Positions 23,519-32,520 of a stretch of 64,000 nucleotides of DNA are shown piece by piece; position 1 is the stretch's first letter; every line of letters begins with the position of its first letter. The position numbers and the translations under genes are program-made. The stretch is from Oscillospiraceae bacterium. Its GTDB lineage: Bacteria > Bacillota > Clostridia > Oscillospirales > Ruminococcaceae. The DNA lies in NCBI GenBank assembly GCA_017472965.1, contig JAFUNR010000005.1, positions 62,001 to 126,000 on the forward strand, given 5' to 3'. Under the pieces are notes generated by a model. That model saw only the letters and a program-made list of their open reading frames with translations, made no database searches and was not told the origin of the DNA.

Positions 23519-24124
23519 TCATTCCATGATCAGCCTGCCAAAGCATTCGGGACGATGGTAATCCGGCTGGGGCGCAGTCACGGGGTTCCACACAAGGTAG
23601 TGCTCCACCTCAGTCCAATCGCCGCATTTGTAGAAATTCCCCCGCAGGATATCTCCTGCGGCAAATTCGCTTTTGCCGTACAGCTGCGCCACCGTATGCA
23701 GAGAAATAAACCCCTGCCATCCCCAGTATTCGCCGTCGCGGAAAGCCTCCACCACCGGAACCTCACACCCCAGCGAGCGCACGGGGCGGCGCTCATGCCG
23801 TCCCCCGCCAAGCCCGATGTGAGAGGTGCCCAGCGCATTTGTCTCGATGTTGATATATCCCACGCCCGTATCGGGTGCCGGATCAAAGAAGAATTCAAGG
23901 CAGCTGTCCCGGCAGACCATATCATCCGGCTGCGTAAAGACGGCGCGGGGATTCGCCTCGCGGCAGGTCATGCGGATGTAAAAGCCCTCGCCCTCTGCAA
24001 AGGCCGCCTGCGCAAACACCTCGGGCCGGTATTCACCGCCCCATGGGCAAATATCCACCGGCAGTTTTTCCACTCTGCTCCAGTCCGGCGCACCCTGCGT
24101 GCGCACGATGCGGTATTCTTTCAT
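23519..24124 (-). CDS. CBM9-like / DOMON-type carbohydrate-binding protein
   Basis: 201 residues, beta-rich, no signal peptide. It starts KEYRIVRTQGAPDWSRVEKL with the PVDICPWGG turn, then FYIRMTCREANPRAVF, then VCRDSCLEFFFDPAPD and YINIETNALGT. The 'D-S-x-L-E-F-F' and 'Y-x-N-x-E-x-N' strands are hallmarks of CBM9-like domains. It is probably a stand-alone sugar-binding or enzyme-associated protein; proteins of this type often accompany family 43 genes. The start is set by CGGAGG. Confidence 0.7.
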   Translation of the reverse strand: MKEYRIVRTQGAPDWSRVEKLPVDICPWGGEYRPEVFAQAAFAEGEGFYIRMTCREANPRAVFTQPDDMVCRDSCLEFFFDPAPDTGVGYINIETNALGTSHIGLGGGRHERRPVRSLGCEVPVVEAFRDGEYWGWQGFISLHTVAQLYGKSEFAAGDILRGNFYKCGDWTEVEHYLVWNPVTAPQPDYHRPECFGRLIME

Positions 24125-24246
24125 ATCCGTTCCTCCGTTTTTAAGCCCTCCATACAGAGCTTACTCTTATTTGCGGATTGCCCGCTGCCTGCATGGCCAT
24201 AGATCATGACAGGCATCCCATTCCTCCCGGCGCATCTCTCTGCCCT

Positions 24247-24912
24247 TCAGGTATCTTTTTCTTCTTTACGCCGGAAATCCCGTGCAGTATCTGCGCACCA
24301 TTGCAGCGCCGCCGCGCCCAGTCCCGGCAGTACCAGCAGCGCAAAGGCACTGCCGCCGTCCGGGATAAAATACGCCGCTGCGCTTTGCGGACGGTTGACC
24401 TCAATGGAGGAAAACTCCATGTGCAGATCCGTACAGCTGCCCGGGTCAAGACGGATCGATTTTACCCCGCGCGGCAGGGTGAAGCTGACGGTTCCGTCGG
24501 CGTTTTCCACCGGCCAGACCCGTTTATCCTGACCGAAAGGCTCTCCCTCGGCGGTGACATAGTACAGGCAGCGCTCATAGGGGTAGCGATCATACTCCAG
24601 CCGCAGCGTCAGGCTTTGGATCATTTTACCGGCAGCGGGGGTATAGATCATCTGAGGGTCTTCGTTATCGGATACCAGCAGCGTATCGCTTTCAGTATGA
24701 GCGTTGATCAGCGTGAAATCTGCCAATGTCAGCTCTGCAGCGGCAAGAGCACCGCTGCGCCTCGACGTTGTATCCGCCGCCAGCGTAACGGCAGCCACGC
24801 ACAGTGCACAGACCCAAACCAGTACATACAGCGCCGCCGGCAGCAGCCAGCGCTTCGCGCCGAAAATACGGCACACACCCTTCAGCGGGCAGCATTTATT
24901 CCGTTTTTTCAT
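24247..24912 (-). CDS. Membrane-anchored beta-domain protein, copy 1 of a duplicated pair
   Basis: 221 residues. A basic cytoplasmic start (KKRNKCCPLKGV) precedes a transmembrane helix (ALYVLVWVCALCVAAVTL). The exported part (about 48-190) is beta-rich with SLTLRLEYDRYPY and KSIRLDPGSCTDLHMEFSSI, a jelly-roll-like ending also seen in the paralogue at 27043. A second hydrophobic helix (about 188-206) and a charged tail close it. The stop of the large membrane protein overlaps its start by 4 bases. A partner role for the membrane glycosyltransferase is inferred. Confidence 0.65.
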   Translation of the reverse strand: MKKRNKCCPLKGVCRIFGAKRWLLPAALYVLVWVCALCVAAVTLAADTTSRRSGALAAAELTLADFTLINAHTESDTLLVSDNEDPQMIYTPAAGKMIQSLTLRLEYDRYPYERCLYYVTAEGEPFGQDKRVWPVENADGTVSFTLPRGVKSIRLDPGSCTDLHMEFSSIEVNRPQSAAAYFIPDGGSAFALLVLPGLGAAALQWCADTARDFRRKEEKDT

Positions 24913-27038
24913 GCCGCATCACCTCCGCAGGGCGCAAACTGCACCGTGTCCGTTCCCTGTATGCGCACATACAGCTTGGTCTCGCCCGCCAGCGCCGCGG
25001 CCAGGCCATCGGTGAAAAGAGGGGCATATTCACTTGCAAACCGGTCGTCAAACTGATCCAGGAAGATATAGGCGATATCCCGTTTTGCCATATAATCCGC
25101 CAGTTCTTCGCGGGTGTAGGCATGGTAATACATTGAGCCGTCATCATCCGCCGGACTGCCGATGGGGCCGCCGCCGAAGCTGTAATCCGTCTGCTGCGGC
25201 AGCAAATGATAGCAGTAGTTGAAATACCGTCCACCGTTATCATCGCAGCCCACATAGAAAATTCTGCCCTCGGCACCGGCTGTTTCGATCTGTTCCAACA
25301 GCGCTTCGGCATTCCGCTCATACTGCCGCTGCTCATTGAAAAAGCTGTCGGGGTATGCCAGTGCGGAAAGCTCCGGCCGCACCATGCGGGCGGTGCCCAG
25401 CAAGCTCACCGCGCAAAGCACCAATGCCACGCCGGTCAGCAGGCCGCGAGGGCGGTCTGTACGGGCGGCGCACACCAGATGTACCACCGCCAGCAGGAAC
25501 CAGAACAGATAATAGCTGCACACATAACGGTTGTAATCGGAAAGATTTTCCGCCTGAACAGGCTTGAAAATAAAGGCGTAGCTGAGGATCAGCACCCAGT
25601 AATAGGCCGCAAAGCCCAATGTGGAAAGCACCCACGCCCAGACGGTACGGCGGCGCTGCCGCTTATCCCTGTTCAGCACGACAGCCAGCGCAAACACGAC
25701 CCAAATGACTGCGGCAACACACACACCGCTGCCCACCATGCGCACAAGAGCATTCTGCTCACCCAGAACACGGCTCAGCACCGCGCCGGTCAGCGAACCG
25801 GTCAGCGTCATTTTTGTGTGCAGGAAGGCATCCATCATATCCGTCCATACCTGCACAAAGATCTCGCTGCGCTCGGCGGGGAACAGTGTCTGACGCAGGC
25901 CGATGACCACCACCTGAAACACTGTCAGGTTGGTGGTGCCCACCTCTCCCGCACTTTCACGCAACGCGACCACCGCACCGATGTGGCGGCTCCAGAAAAC
26001 ATACGCTGCCATGGGAGCAGCCAGTGCTCCCGCCGCAAAAAGCAGACGTTTCCAGATCCGGCAGGTTTTGCCGGTCTCGCAGAAAAGAGTATCCGCCGCC
26101 ACAATACCGGCACTGACCAGCAATACCGGAAAAACGTTTTCCTTGATCAGGCCGCAGGCGGCAAGCACCGGGAAGATGCACCACATACCGCGGGGCAGCA
26201 CGCGGCCCTGCGCCGCAGCCGGATCGCTCTGACCCCGCCGCGCCGCAAAATACCATGCTGCCGCACCACCCGCCGCAATACCGGCAGGGATATCGCCATA
26301 GGTACTCATGTAGGTGTTTGTCACATCCAGAATACGGCAGTATTCCGTCATCAGGTAGGGTGTCAGCAGACAAAGCAGCGCTGCGGGCAGGCCCAGTGTA
26401 TACCGCCGCCACGAAGCAGCCATCGGCTCCTCATCCCCTGCCGCCGCACTGACCACCGCTGCATAGGCGCTGTAAAGCAGCACATCATAACCCACAAAGG
26501 CCTTCCATGGGGCAAATTCCCCGAAAAACTGGAAGAAATAACTCATCAGGATGGCGCCGGGCTGCTGGGCACCCACCCAATCCCATCCGATCTGGGCAGT
26601 GGTGTACAGTTCATCGTTCAGCTTGATCAGCTTGCAGGCTGTGCCCCAGAAGCTCATCTCATCCCATTCGGCAAACATGGGCCGGCGCACGGCAAACACC
26701 GCCGCCGTGATCAGACTGACCACAAGAAAAAAGCAGAAACCGAAATCAAAAAGCGGCGGCGCGGATGCCGGGCTTTTGCCGCGAAACAGCGGCAGCGTCA
26801 GCTTTTGCCGGGTAAACTGCGGCAGCAGTGCCCACACGAACAGCGCTGCGCTGCCAAGATACAGCAGCCAGCCGCCGGCACGCAGTGCACCCGCCACGCC
26901 CCAGACCATCATCCACAGGATCACCGCCGCACAGCTTACCAGCGGCGTGCGGCCGCCCGCCACACCGCAGCGGCGATTGAAAAAAACACACAGGGCCACA
27001 AAGGCGGAAAAGGCCAGGCCCACATCCAGATATTGCAT
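24909..27038 (-). CDS. Polytopic membrane protein, GT-C glycosyltransferase-like (copy 1)
   Basis: 709 residues with about a dozen hydrophobic helices. After the third or fourth helix comes MFAEWDEMSFWGTACKLIKL; the D-E pair in this extracytoplasmic loop is where GT-C enzymes keep their catalytic acid. The extracytoplasmic C-terminal part (about 560-709) contains SALAYPDSFFNEQRQYERNA and GRIFYVGCDDNGGRYFNYCY. It shares 'WDE-x-SFWGTA', 'Y-x-LPQ' and overall order with the 27689 protein. It probably transfers a sugar from a lipid carrier to a surface polymer. The acceptor is unknown. Confidence 0.65.
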   Translation of the reverse strand: MQYLDVGLAFSAFVALCVFFNRRCGVAGGRTPLVSCAAVILWMMVWGVAGALRAGGWLLYLGSAALFVWALLPQFTRQKLTLPLFRGKSPASAPPLFDFGFCFFLVVSLITAAVFAVRRPMFAEWDEMSFWGTACKLIKLNDELYTTAQIGWDWVGAQQPGAILMSYFFQFFGEFAPWKAFVGYDVLLYSAYAAVVSAAAGDEEPMAASWRRYTLGLPAALLCLLTPYLMTEYCRILDVTNTYMSTYGDIPAGIAAGGAAAWYFAARRGQSDPAAAQGRVLPRGMWCIFPVLAACGLIKENVFPVLLVSAGIVAADTLFCETGKTCRIWKRLLFAAGALAAPMAAYVFWSRHIGAVVALRESAGEVGTTNLTVFQVVVIGLRQTLFPAERSEIFVQVWTDMMDAFLHTKMTLTGSLTGAVLSRVLGEQNALVRMVGSGVCVAAVIWVVFALAVVLNRDKRQRRRTVWAWVLSTLGFAAYYWVLILSYAFIFKPVQAENLSDYNRYVCSYYLFWFLLAVVHLVCAARTDRPRGLLTGVALVLCAVSLLGTARMVRPELSALAYPDSFFNEQRQYERNAEALLEQIETAGAEGRIFYVGCDDNGGRYFNYCYHLLPQQTDYSFGGGPIGSPADDDGSMYYHAYTREELADYMAKRDIAYIFLDQFDDRFASEYAPLFTDGLAAALAGETKLYVRIQGTDTVQFAPCGGDAA

Positions 27039-27042
27039 TCGG

Positions 27043-27696
27043 TCACTCCTTCCGGGACACCGGCGCAGCGGGCCCTTCCTTCGGATATTTGATCTCCCTG
27101 ATCATTGTCAGCAGTTCCCGCACAGCAAAAGCCATCAGCGGTGGTGCAAAGGCAACGCAAAGCAGCTCCGGTGCGGCGGGCAGCAGCTTTTCCCGCAGTG
27201 TAAGCGGCGGATTGAGGTGGATCTCCTTCAACTTCAAAAAACATCCCGCCGTGGAGGTGGGATCCAGCCGCAGACTTTCCACCCGGACCGCCTTCGGCAG
27301 ACGGAAAGTATACTCTCCGCGCTCCGCATCAAAATGCACCGGGCTCAATCGGCGCTCCAGTGAATACTCCTGCCCCGGCGCAGTGGTGTAGTATAACTCC
27401 ACATCGTCCACAGGCCGACTGGCCTGTATACATACACGCAGCCCGCTGACCTTCTCCCGCACCGTCCAGACAAGCCGGGCATCATTGTCCGTTGTCAGGA
27501 TATCGGTGGCGGTATAGTCCAGCCACTTCGCGCCGTAATCCGTGCGGATGGAGGAAAGCTGCGCCTCCTGTACGGACAGGCTGCGGGGCTCCGCCTGCGT
27601 CATGCCCTTTACCCAGAGCAGCTGTCCCGCCGCGCACAGCAGCACTGCCGCGGCGTACAGCGCCGCCAGCAGGCGCACAAAACCTTTTTTACTCAT
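27043..27696 (-). CDS. Membrane-anchored beta-domain protein, copy 2
   Basis: 217 residues. One N-terminal helix (LLAALYAAAVLLCAAGQLL), a beta-rich exported domain ending VRVESLRLDPTSTAGCFLKL, then a second hydrophobic segment and a basic tail. It parallels the 24247 protein in length, order and the RLDP...I-x-x-N ending. ATG 27696 has GGAGGCTGTCC upstream and overlaps the stop of the 27689 gene by eight bases. It leads into copy 1 of the large membrane protein after 4 bases, so all four genes look co-transcribed. Confidence 0.65.
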   Translation of the reverse strand: MSKKGFVRLLAALYAAAVLLCAAGQLLWVKGMTQAEPRSLSVQEAQLSSIRTDYGAKWLDYTATDILTTDNDARLVWTVREKVSGLRVCIQASRPVDDVELYYTTAPGQEYSLERRLSPVHFDAERGEYTFRLPKAVRVESLRLDPTSTAGCFLKLKEIHLNPPLTLREKLLPAAPELLCVAFAPPLMAFAVRELLTMIREIKYPKEGPAAPVSRKE

Positions 27697-29743
27697 GGAC
27701 AGCCTCCGTTTTTGCAGTGTACGGAACAAAGAGCACACTGCCGTCCTCCTGCTGACACACCCGGTACACATGGCAGCTGCCCTGTTCGTAGCCGGTCATT
27801 CCGTCGGTGAAAAGCGGACGGAACTCCGCCCAGAAATCGTAATCCACCACATCCAGCAAAAGCAGCGTGATGCCCTCCTTGCGCAAAAATCCGCCGATGC
27901 TCTGCGCATCCAGCCGGATGGAGAAGGGCCCCTCTGTTTCGGGTGCAACAATGGTATTGTCCAGCCCGGCATGGTACAGCGGCAGGGGCTCCAGCGCATA
28001 GGCGTAGCGATACCAGCGCCCGCCGTCATCCCACTGGGCCACCAGCAAAACCCTGTCATCATCGCTGTCCGCGCCGGCGGCAGCAAGTGCCTGCTGCGCC
28101 CGCTCCTCGATGACGGTCTGCTCTGCCCATGCCGCATCAAAGCGTCCAAGGAAGGTATCCTGTACCCGCACATTCAGCCAGCAAGCCGCCAGTACCAGTG
28201 CCGCACATGCCATCACTGTCATGCAGCCCTGACGCCTGCCGGCGGCAGCGTGCAGCAGCGCACACACCGCACCCAACAGCCAGAACAGATAGTAGATGCC
28301 CATGTAGCGCCCGTAGGAGACCAGATTCAGCCCGTCATGGGCCGAAAACACATACACATAACACAGCAGCTGGAAGAAATAATAACCGGCAAAGCCGATG
28401 CCGGAGGCTGCCGCAAAGCACACCACCCGGCGGCGCTGGCCCTTTCTCTCCAGCGCGAAGGCCAGTGCAAAAATGCCCATGATCGTCGCTGCGGTGAGAA
28501 TACCACTGCCGAACACACTGACGCGGCGGCCCAAAAATGCCCCGACCATGGCGGAAAACACCGCAGAAAAATGCTCTGTACGGCCTATACCCAACAGTTC
28601 CTTTATACCGGAGACCAGCATTCCGACTGTACTCAGGCCCGCCGAACCACCCGCATAGGAGCGATCGGAATCCAGCGCCGCGGCCAGATGCTTTGCCCAC
28701 ACCATGTAGGAAAGCACCGCCGTGCCCGCCAGCACCGCACCCACGCAGACAAGCCGCAGCCATGCGCGGCCATCCTTTTTATACCGCAGAAAATCGTTGG
28801 CAAAATGATCCGCCGTACAAACCAGAAACACCACCAGCCCCAGCGGCAGGCCCACATCCTTGACAAGGCCCAGTACCGCCGATACACAGGCAGTCTTTGC
28901 CAGCGCTGCGGCAAGAGCACCGCCGCACAGCGGAGTACCCCGCCTGCCGGTGCTGCCCAGCCACACGGCACAGCCGCCCGCCGTCAGCACCCCCAGCATA
29001 TGATCCGCATAGGCAGTGGCATAGGCATTCAGGCGCTGTCCCGCGCCGGCACTTTCCACCGCAAAGGGAGCAAGCACGCACAGCAGCGTACCGAATGCGG
29101 CAGCGGCGGTCTTCTTCTCTTCCGCAAGACCGACCACTGCGCCGAATACGGCAAAGGTAAGCACACCGTAGGCCGCATACAGCGCCCACGGGGCAAAGGT
29201 ATCACTCAAAAAGGTAAAGATGTAGCTGAGCAGCGCCGCCGCAGGAGGATAAGTGCGGGCCTCCAGATTGGTGGTCTCCAGCAGGGTATACAGCGCATCG
29301 TGCCGCCATACGGCATGGGCTGCCGTACCCCAGAAGCTGAATTCATCCCACTGGGTGAAAAGCGGCTGTTTTACCGCCAGCAGCACCGCCAGCAGCGCAC
29401 TGCCGCCGAAGCACACGCCCCATGCCGGGGTACAGCACCGCGCACGCAGCAGCGCGGCAAAGCCGCCGTCCTTACTGCGTCTTCTGCGCACGACAAGCAC
29501 GACCCCTGCCGCTTCGGCGCACAGCAGAATGCACCACGCACCGATACGCAGCGCACCCGCGCAGCCAAAGGCCAGCAGCACCAGAATCATGCCGCACAGG
29601 GTACACAAAGGCACGGCCGCGGCGCTTTTGCCGCAGGCTCCCTTCTGCACACACAGTCTATGCTTTCCCGTGGGAAGCACGGCGAAAAAGATACTCAGCA
29701 CCGCCAGCGCCAGCCACATAATGAAAAAGGCTTCGGCAGCCAT
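27689..29743 (-). CDS. Polytopic membrane protein, GT-C-like (copy 2)
   Basis: 684 residues from the ATG at 29743 (GTGAGGTG upstream). About twelve hydrophobic helices. FTQWDEFSFWGTAAHAVW in the first large loop matches the 24909 protein, as does the C-terminal extracytoplasmic part (QTVIEERAQQALAAAG; LLVAQWDDGGRWYRYAYAL). It is therefore a paralogue of that protein, first in the four-gene unit. Its promoter is the TTGAAA-17-TATAAT at 29781-29809. The role is inferred as for copy 1. Confidence 0.65.
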   Translation of the reverse strand: MAAEAFFIMWLALAVLSIFFAVLPTGKHRLCVQKGACGKSAAAVPLCTLCGMILVLLAFGCAGALRIGAWCILLCAEAAGVVLVVRRRRSKDGGFAALLRARCCTPAWGVCFGGSALLAVLLAVKQPLFTQWDEFSFWGTAAHAVWRHDALYTLLETTNLEARTYPPAAALLSYIFTFLSDTFAPWALYAAYGVLTFAVFGAVVGLAEEKKTAAAAFGTLLCVLAPFAVESAGAGQRLNAYATAYADHMLGVLTAGGCAVWLGSTGRRGTPLCGGALAAALAKTACVSAVLGLVKDVGLPLGLVVFLVCTADHFANDFLRYKKDGRAWLRLVCVGAVLAGTAVLSYMVWAKHLAAALDSDRSYAGGSAGLSTVGMLVSGIKELLGIGRTEHFSAVFSAMVGAFLGRRVSVFGSGILTAATIMGIFALAFALERKGQRRRVVCFAAASGIGFAGYYFFQLLCYVYVFSAHDGLNLVSYGRYMGIYYLFWLLGAVCALLHAAAGRRQGCMTVMACAALVLAACWLNVRVQDTFLGRFDAAWAEQTVIEERAQQALAAAGADSDDDRVLLVAQWDDGGRWYRYAYALEPLPLYHAGLDNTIVAPETEGPFSIRLDAQSIGGFLRKEGITLLLLDVVDYDFWAEFRPLFTDGMTGYEQGSCHVYRVCQQEDGSVLFVPYTAKTEAVHE

Positions 29744-29780
29744 TCGCCGCACCTCACTTTTCGTTTTTATATTCTGTATT

Positions 29781-29809
29781 ATTATATCCTTTTTTGCACG
29801 GGATTTCAA
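29781..29809 (-). promoter_or_regulatory. Promoter of the duplicated membrane-protein operon
   Basis: Minus strand TTGAAA (29804-29809), 17 bases, TATAAT (29781-29786), 38 bases before the ATG at 29743. Confidence 0.7.
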
Positions 29810-29901
29810 CATACAGCCGTGCATTTCACAGCTGTTCGCCGCCAATGTTCTGACAGGCATTCATTTTTCATCGGTTTTCCCGCCTTTTTATGCTTTGCGC
29901 T

Positions 29902-29930
29902 TTACAAAAGCCGCTGTTTTGCGGTATACT
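29902..29930 (+). promoter_or_regulatory. Promoter of the MBOAT/flippase operon
   Basis: TTACAA (29902-29907), 17 bases, TATACT (29925-29930), about 59 bases before the TTG start at 29989; divergent from the 29743 gene. Confidence 0.65.
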
Positions 29931-29988
29931 ATAAAATTGTAAAGTTATGTCCTGCTCTGACAGGATCTACCGGAAAGGAGACCGCCTC

Positions 29989-31506
29989 TTGAGCTTCAAT
30001 ACCATCCCGTTTCTGGCATTTCTGGCGCTGACGGTCGTTTTGCATTATATCGTCCCGCGCAGGGGCCGCAATCTTGTTCTGCTTGCCGCCAGCCTTGCCT
30101 TTTATCTGTTCGGCACCACCCCCGGCTTTGTGGTGTTCGTGGTGCTTTCCGCCTTCGTGACATGGAGCTGCGGCAACCGTGTTGCAGCGGCCGAGTCTCC
30201 CCGCAGCCGCAAGCGGTGGATCTGGCTGGGCGCGGGCTTTCAGATCGGCCTGCTGTGCTTTTTCAAATATAACCATCTGGTTTTTCCGCAGCTGGCCGGC
30301 TGGCTGGGCAGTCTGAATTTTGCCTACGCACTGCAAAACGCAAGCGGTGCATGGCGCATCATGCTGCCCATGGGCATCAGCTATTACAGTTTCCAGTGCC
30401 TGACCTATGTGCTGGATCTGGCCAAGCGCAAGCCCGGCGCCGTCCCCGAGCGCAGCTTTGTTGATTTTCTGCTGTTTGTCAGCTTTTTTCCGCAGATCAT
30501 CTCCGGCCCCATCGGCTGGGCCTGTGAACTGCTGCCCCAGTATAAAGCCAAACGGGATTTTGACCGCCGCATCTTCACCGACGGTCTGCGGCTGATGCTC
30601 ATCGGCTTTTTCAAAAAGATCGCCGTGGCAGATATGCTGGCCATGGTCATCAACCCTGTTTTCGCCGACCAGAGCGCCTACACCGGCTTTACGCTGATGG
30701 CCACTGTGGTGCTGTACGCCTTTTATCTGTACTGTGATTTCTCCGGCTATTCCGACATCGCCCGCGGCTGCGCGGCGCTGTTCGGCATCGCCCTGCGGGA
30801 AAATTTCAACACCCCCTACCTCTCCACCAGCTTTGTGGAGCTGTGGCGGCGCTGGCACATGAGCCTGTCCAACTGGCTGCGCGAATATGTATATATCGGT
30901 CTGCTGGGCGGCAACCGCAAGGGCCAGGTGCGCAAGTATTTCAATGTGCTGCTCACCTTTGTCATCAGCGGCCTGTGGCACGGCGTAGGCCTGCCCTACT
31001 TTATCTGGGGCTCACTGCAGGGCCTGTTCCAGATGGCCGAAAACTTTCTGCGTGACCGCGGCCGCTATACGCTCGAACCAAAGGGCTGGCGTTTCTGGCC
31101 CCGCGCGGCACTGGTGTTCCTGCTCAACGCATGGACCCTGACGATCTTCCGTGCGCCCACGCTGGCCGACAGTGTTGCCATCCTTACCCGACAGTTCACT
31201 CAGCTGAGCCTCAGCGATTTCCTTTCACAGTTCAACGCCCTGATCGGACAGGGCTTCAACGCCACCCCGCTGCTGGTGGCCGCCTATGTGGTTTTCTGCT
31301 GTCTGACGGTGGGTGTCGTGATCGCCGCCGATCTGTACCGGTATTTCCGGCTGCGGGGCGCCTGCCTTGCCGAGCATCTGGGCACACGGCGCGTCTGGCT
31401 GCGCTGGATGATCTATTACGGTATGCTTGCCTGCATCATGGCGGCATTCCTGATGCAGAACGGCAACTACGTGGGCAGCGTCAGCTTTGCCTACGGCGGC
31501 TTTTAA
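29989..31506 (+). CDS. MBOAT-family O-acyltransferase (AlgI/DltB-like)
   Basis: 505 residues from a TTG start set by AAAGGAG (ORF upstream has no site). Ten or so membrane helices. RWHMSLSNWLREYVYIGLLGG and the catalytic-type His in FVISGLWHGVGLPYFIWG are the MBOAT signature, and YLYCDFSGYSDIARG precedes them. Such proteins carry acyl groups across the membrane to polysaccharides. The SGNH gene 12 bases downstream is the usual partner, followed by a transferase-like gene and a flippase: one surface-glycan operon. Confidence 0.88.
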   Translation: MSFNTIPFLAFLALTVVLHYIVPRRGRNLVLLAASLAFYLFGTTPGFVVFVVLSAFVTWSCGNRVAAAESPRSRKRWIWLGAGFQIGLLCFFKYNHLVFPQLAGWLGSLNFAYALQNASGAWRIMLPMGISYYSFQCLTYVLDLAKRKPGAVPERSFVDFLLFVSFFPQIISGPIGWACELLPQYKAKRDFDRRIFTDGLRLMLIGFFKKIAVADMLAMVINPVFADQSAYTGFTLMATVVLYAFYLYCDFSGYSDIARGCAALFGIALRENFNTPYLSTSFVELWRRWHMSLSNWLREYVYIGLLGGNRKGQVRKYFNVLLTFVISGLWHGVGLPYFIWGSLQGLFQMAENFLRDRGRYTLEPKGWRFWPRAALVFLLNAWTLTIFRAPTLADSVAILTRQFTQLSLSDFLSQFNALIGQGFNATPLLVAAYVVFCCLTVGVVIAADLYRYFRLRGACLAEHLGTRRVWLRWMIYYGMLACIMAAFLMQNGNYVGSVSFAYGGF

Positions 31507-31518
31507 GGAGGTGCGTTC

Positions 31519-32493
31519 ATGCCTGAAAACAAGAAAAAAGGGATCGGCGCACTGCTGGCAAAGCTTGCTCTGTTCCTGCTGCCGGTACTCGTCTATTTTG
31601 CCGTATTCATCATTTTCGAGCCCTACAACTACTTCGGCGTGCAGAATAACGCCACCGAATCCGATCAGGTCATCTACCGTGTGCGCCAGTTCGTCAACGA
31701 CCCGCAGGATGCCATTATTCTGGGCGACAGCCGCATGGCGCACATGGATATGGCGCAGGTGGAAGCGCTCACCGGGCGCAAATTCTCCAATCTGGCCTTC
31801 GGCGGTGCGGCGGAAAACGAGATGATCGATCTGTGCGAGTTTGCACTGGAGCGCAATCCCGACATCGACACGGTGTATCTGGAGGTGAGCTTCTACTCCC
31901 TCAACGCCCGCTACGACAAAAACCGTGTCTCCAACATCGAAACCATCGTCACCAATCCGCTGGCCTATCTTTTCAACTTTGATTACAACATCGAGATGCT
32001 CAACCGCATCCGGCTGCACCTGCAGGGCGCCTATCTGGGTGTGGAGAACGAAACGGCGGTGGATCCCGTCACCGGTGAGCTGAAATACACCGAGGCAGAT
32101 TATCACGATGAAAACGGCGACCCGCTGCCCTACCGCCGCCAGCTGCTGGATTACAATGAGGTCATCCGCCCCATCTGCACCAACTACACCCTCAACGAGG
32201 CCGCACTGCAGCGGCTGGTGGATCTGGCCGCCCTGTGCGAGGAACGCGGCGTGCAGCTGCATTTTGTACTGCCGCCGGTGGCGGACAGCGTTTACAATGA
32301 GATCATCCTCGGTATGGATATCGAGCCGCATCTTGCCGAAATCGTGGAGACCCTGAAAGCCACCGGCGCCGATGTGATCGATCTGGAATACTCTGCCCGC
32401 CCCGCGCTGGAGGAGTATATGTTCTTTGACGGCTTCCATGTGGATACCACACTGGCGCTGCCGCTGGTGGCGGAGATGATCTTCGGCCAATAA
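31519..32493 (+). CDS. AlgJ/DltD-like SGNH acyl-transfer partner
   Basis: 324 residues with one N-terminal membrane helix (FLLPVLVYFAVFIIF). The exported domain has the SGNH block I GDSRMAHMD (about 73), block III FGGAAENE (about 95) and a C-terminal DGFHVDT (Asp/His pair near 310). It probably completes acyl transfer onto the glycan outside the membrane together with the MBOAT protein. AAGGAGG precedes the ATG; the genes are 12 bases apart. Confidence 0.75.
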   Translation: MPENKKKGIGALLAKLALFLLPVLVYFAVFIIFEPYNYFGVQNNATESDQVIYRVRQFVNDPQDAIILGDSRMAHMDMAQVEALTGRKFSNLAFGGAAENEMIDLCEFALERNPDIDTVYLEVSFYSLNARYDKNRVSNIETIVTNPLAYLFNFDYNIEMLNRIRLHLQGAYLGVENETAVDPVTGELKYTEADYHDENGDPLPYRRQLLDYNEVIRPICTNYTLNEAALQRLVDLAALCEERGVQLHFVLPPVADSVYNEIILGMDIEPHLAEIVETLKATGADVIDLEYSARPALEEYMFFDGFHVDTTLALPLVAEMIFGQ

Positions 32494-32520
32494 GACCGCA
32501 ATCGGTCGGGAGGAAACATT

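Noticed and set aside
25206-29992. Long plus-strand ORFs opposite the membrane-protein module
   Set aside because: Antisense shadows; the minus-strand proteins have clear membrane helices, overlaps and ribosome sites.
30000-30981. Minus-strand ORF opposite the MBOAT gene
   Set aside because: Shadow frame without a ribosome site; the MBOAT protein has all family motifs.
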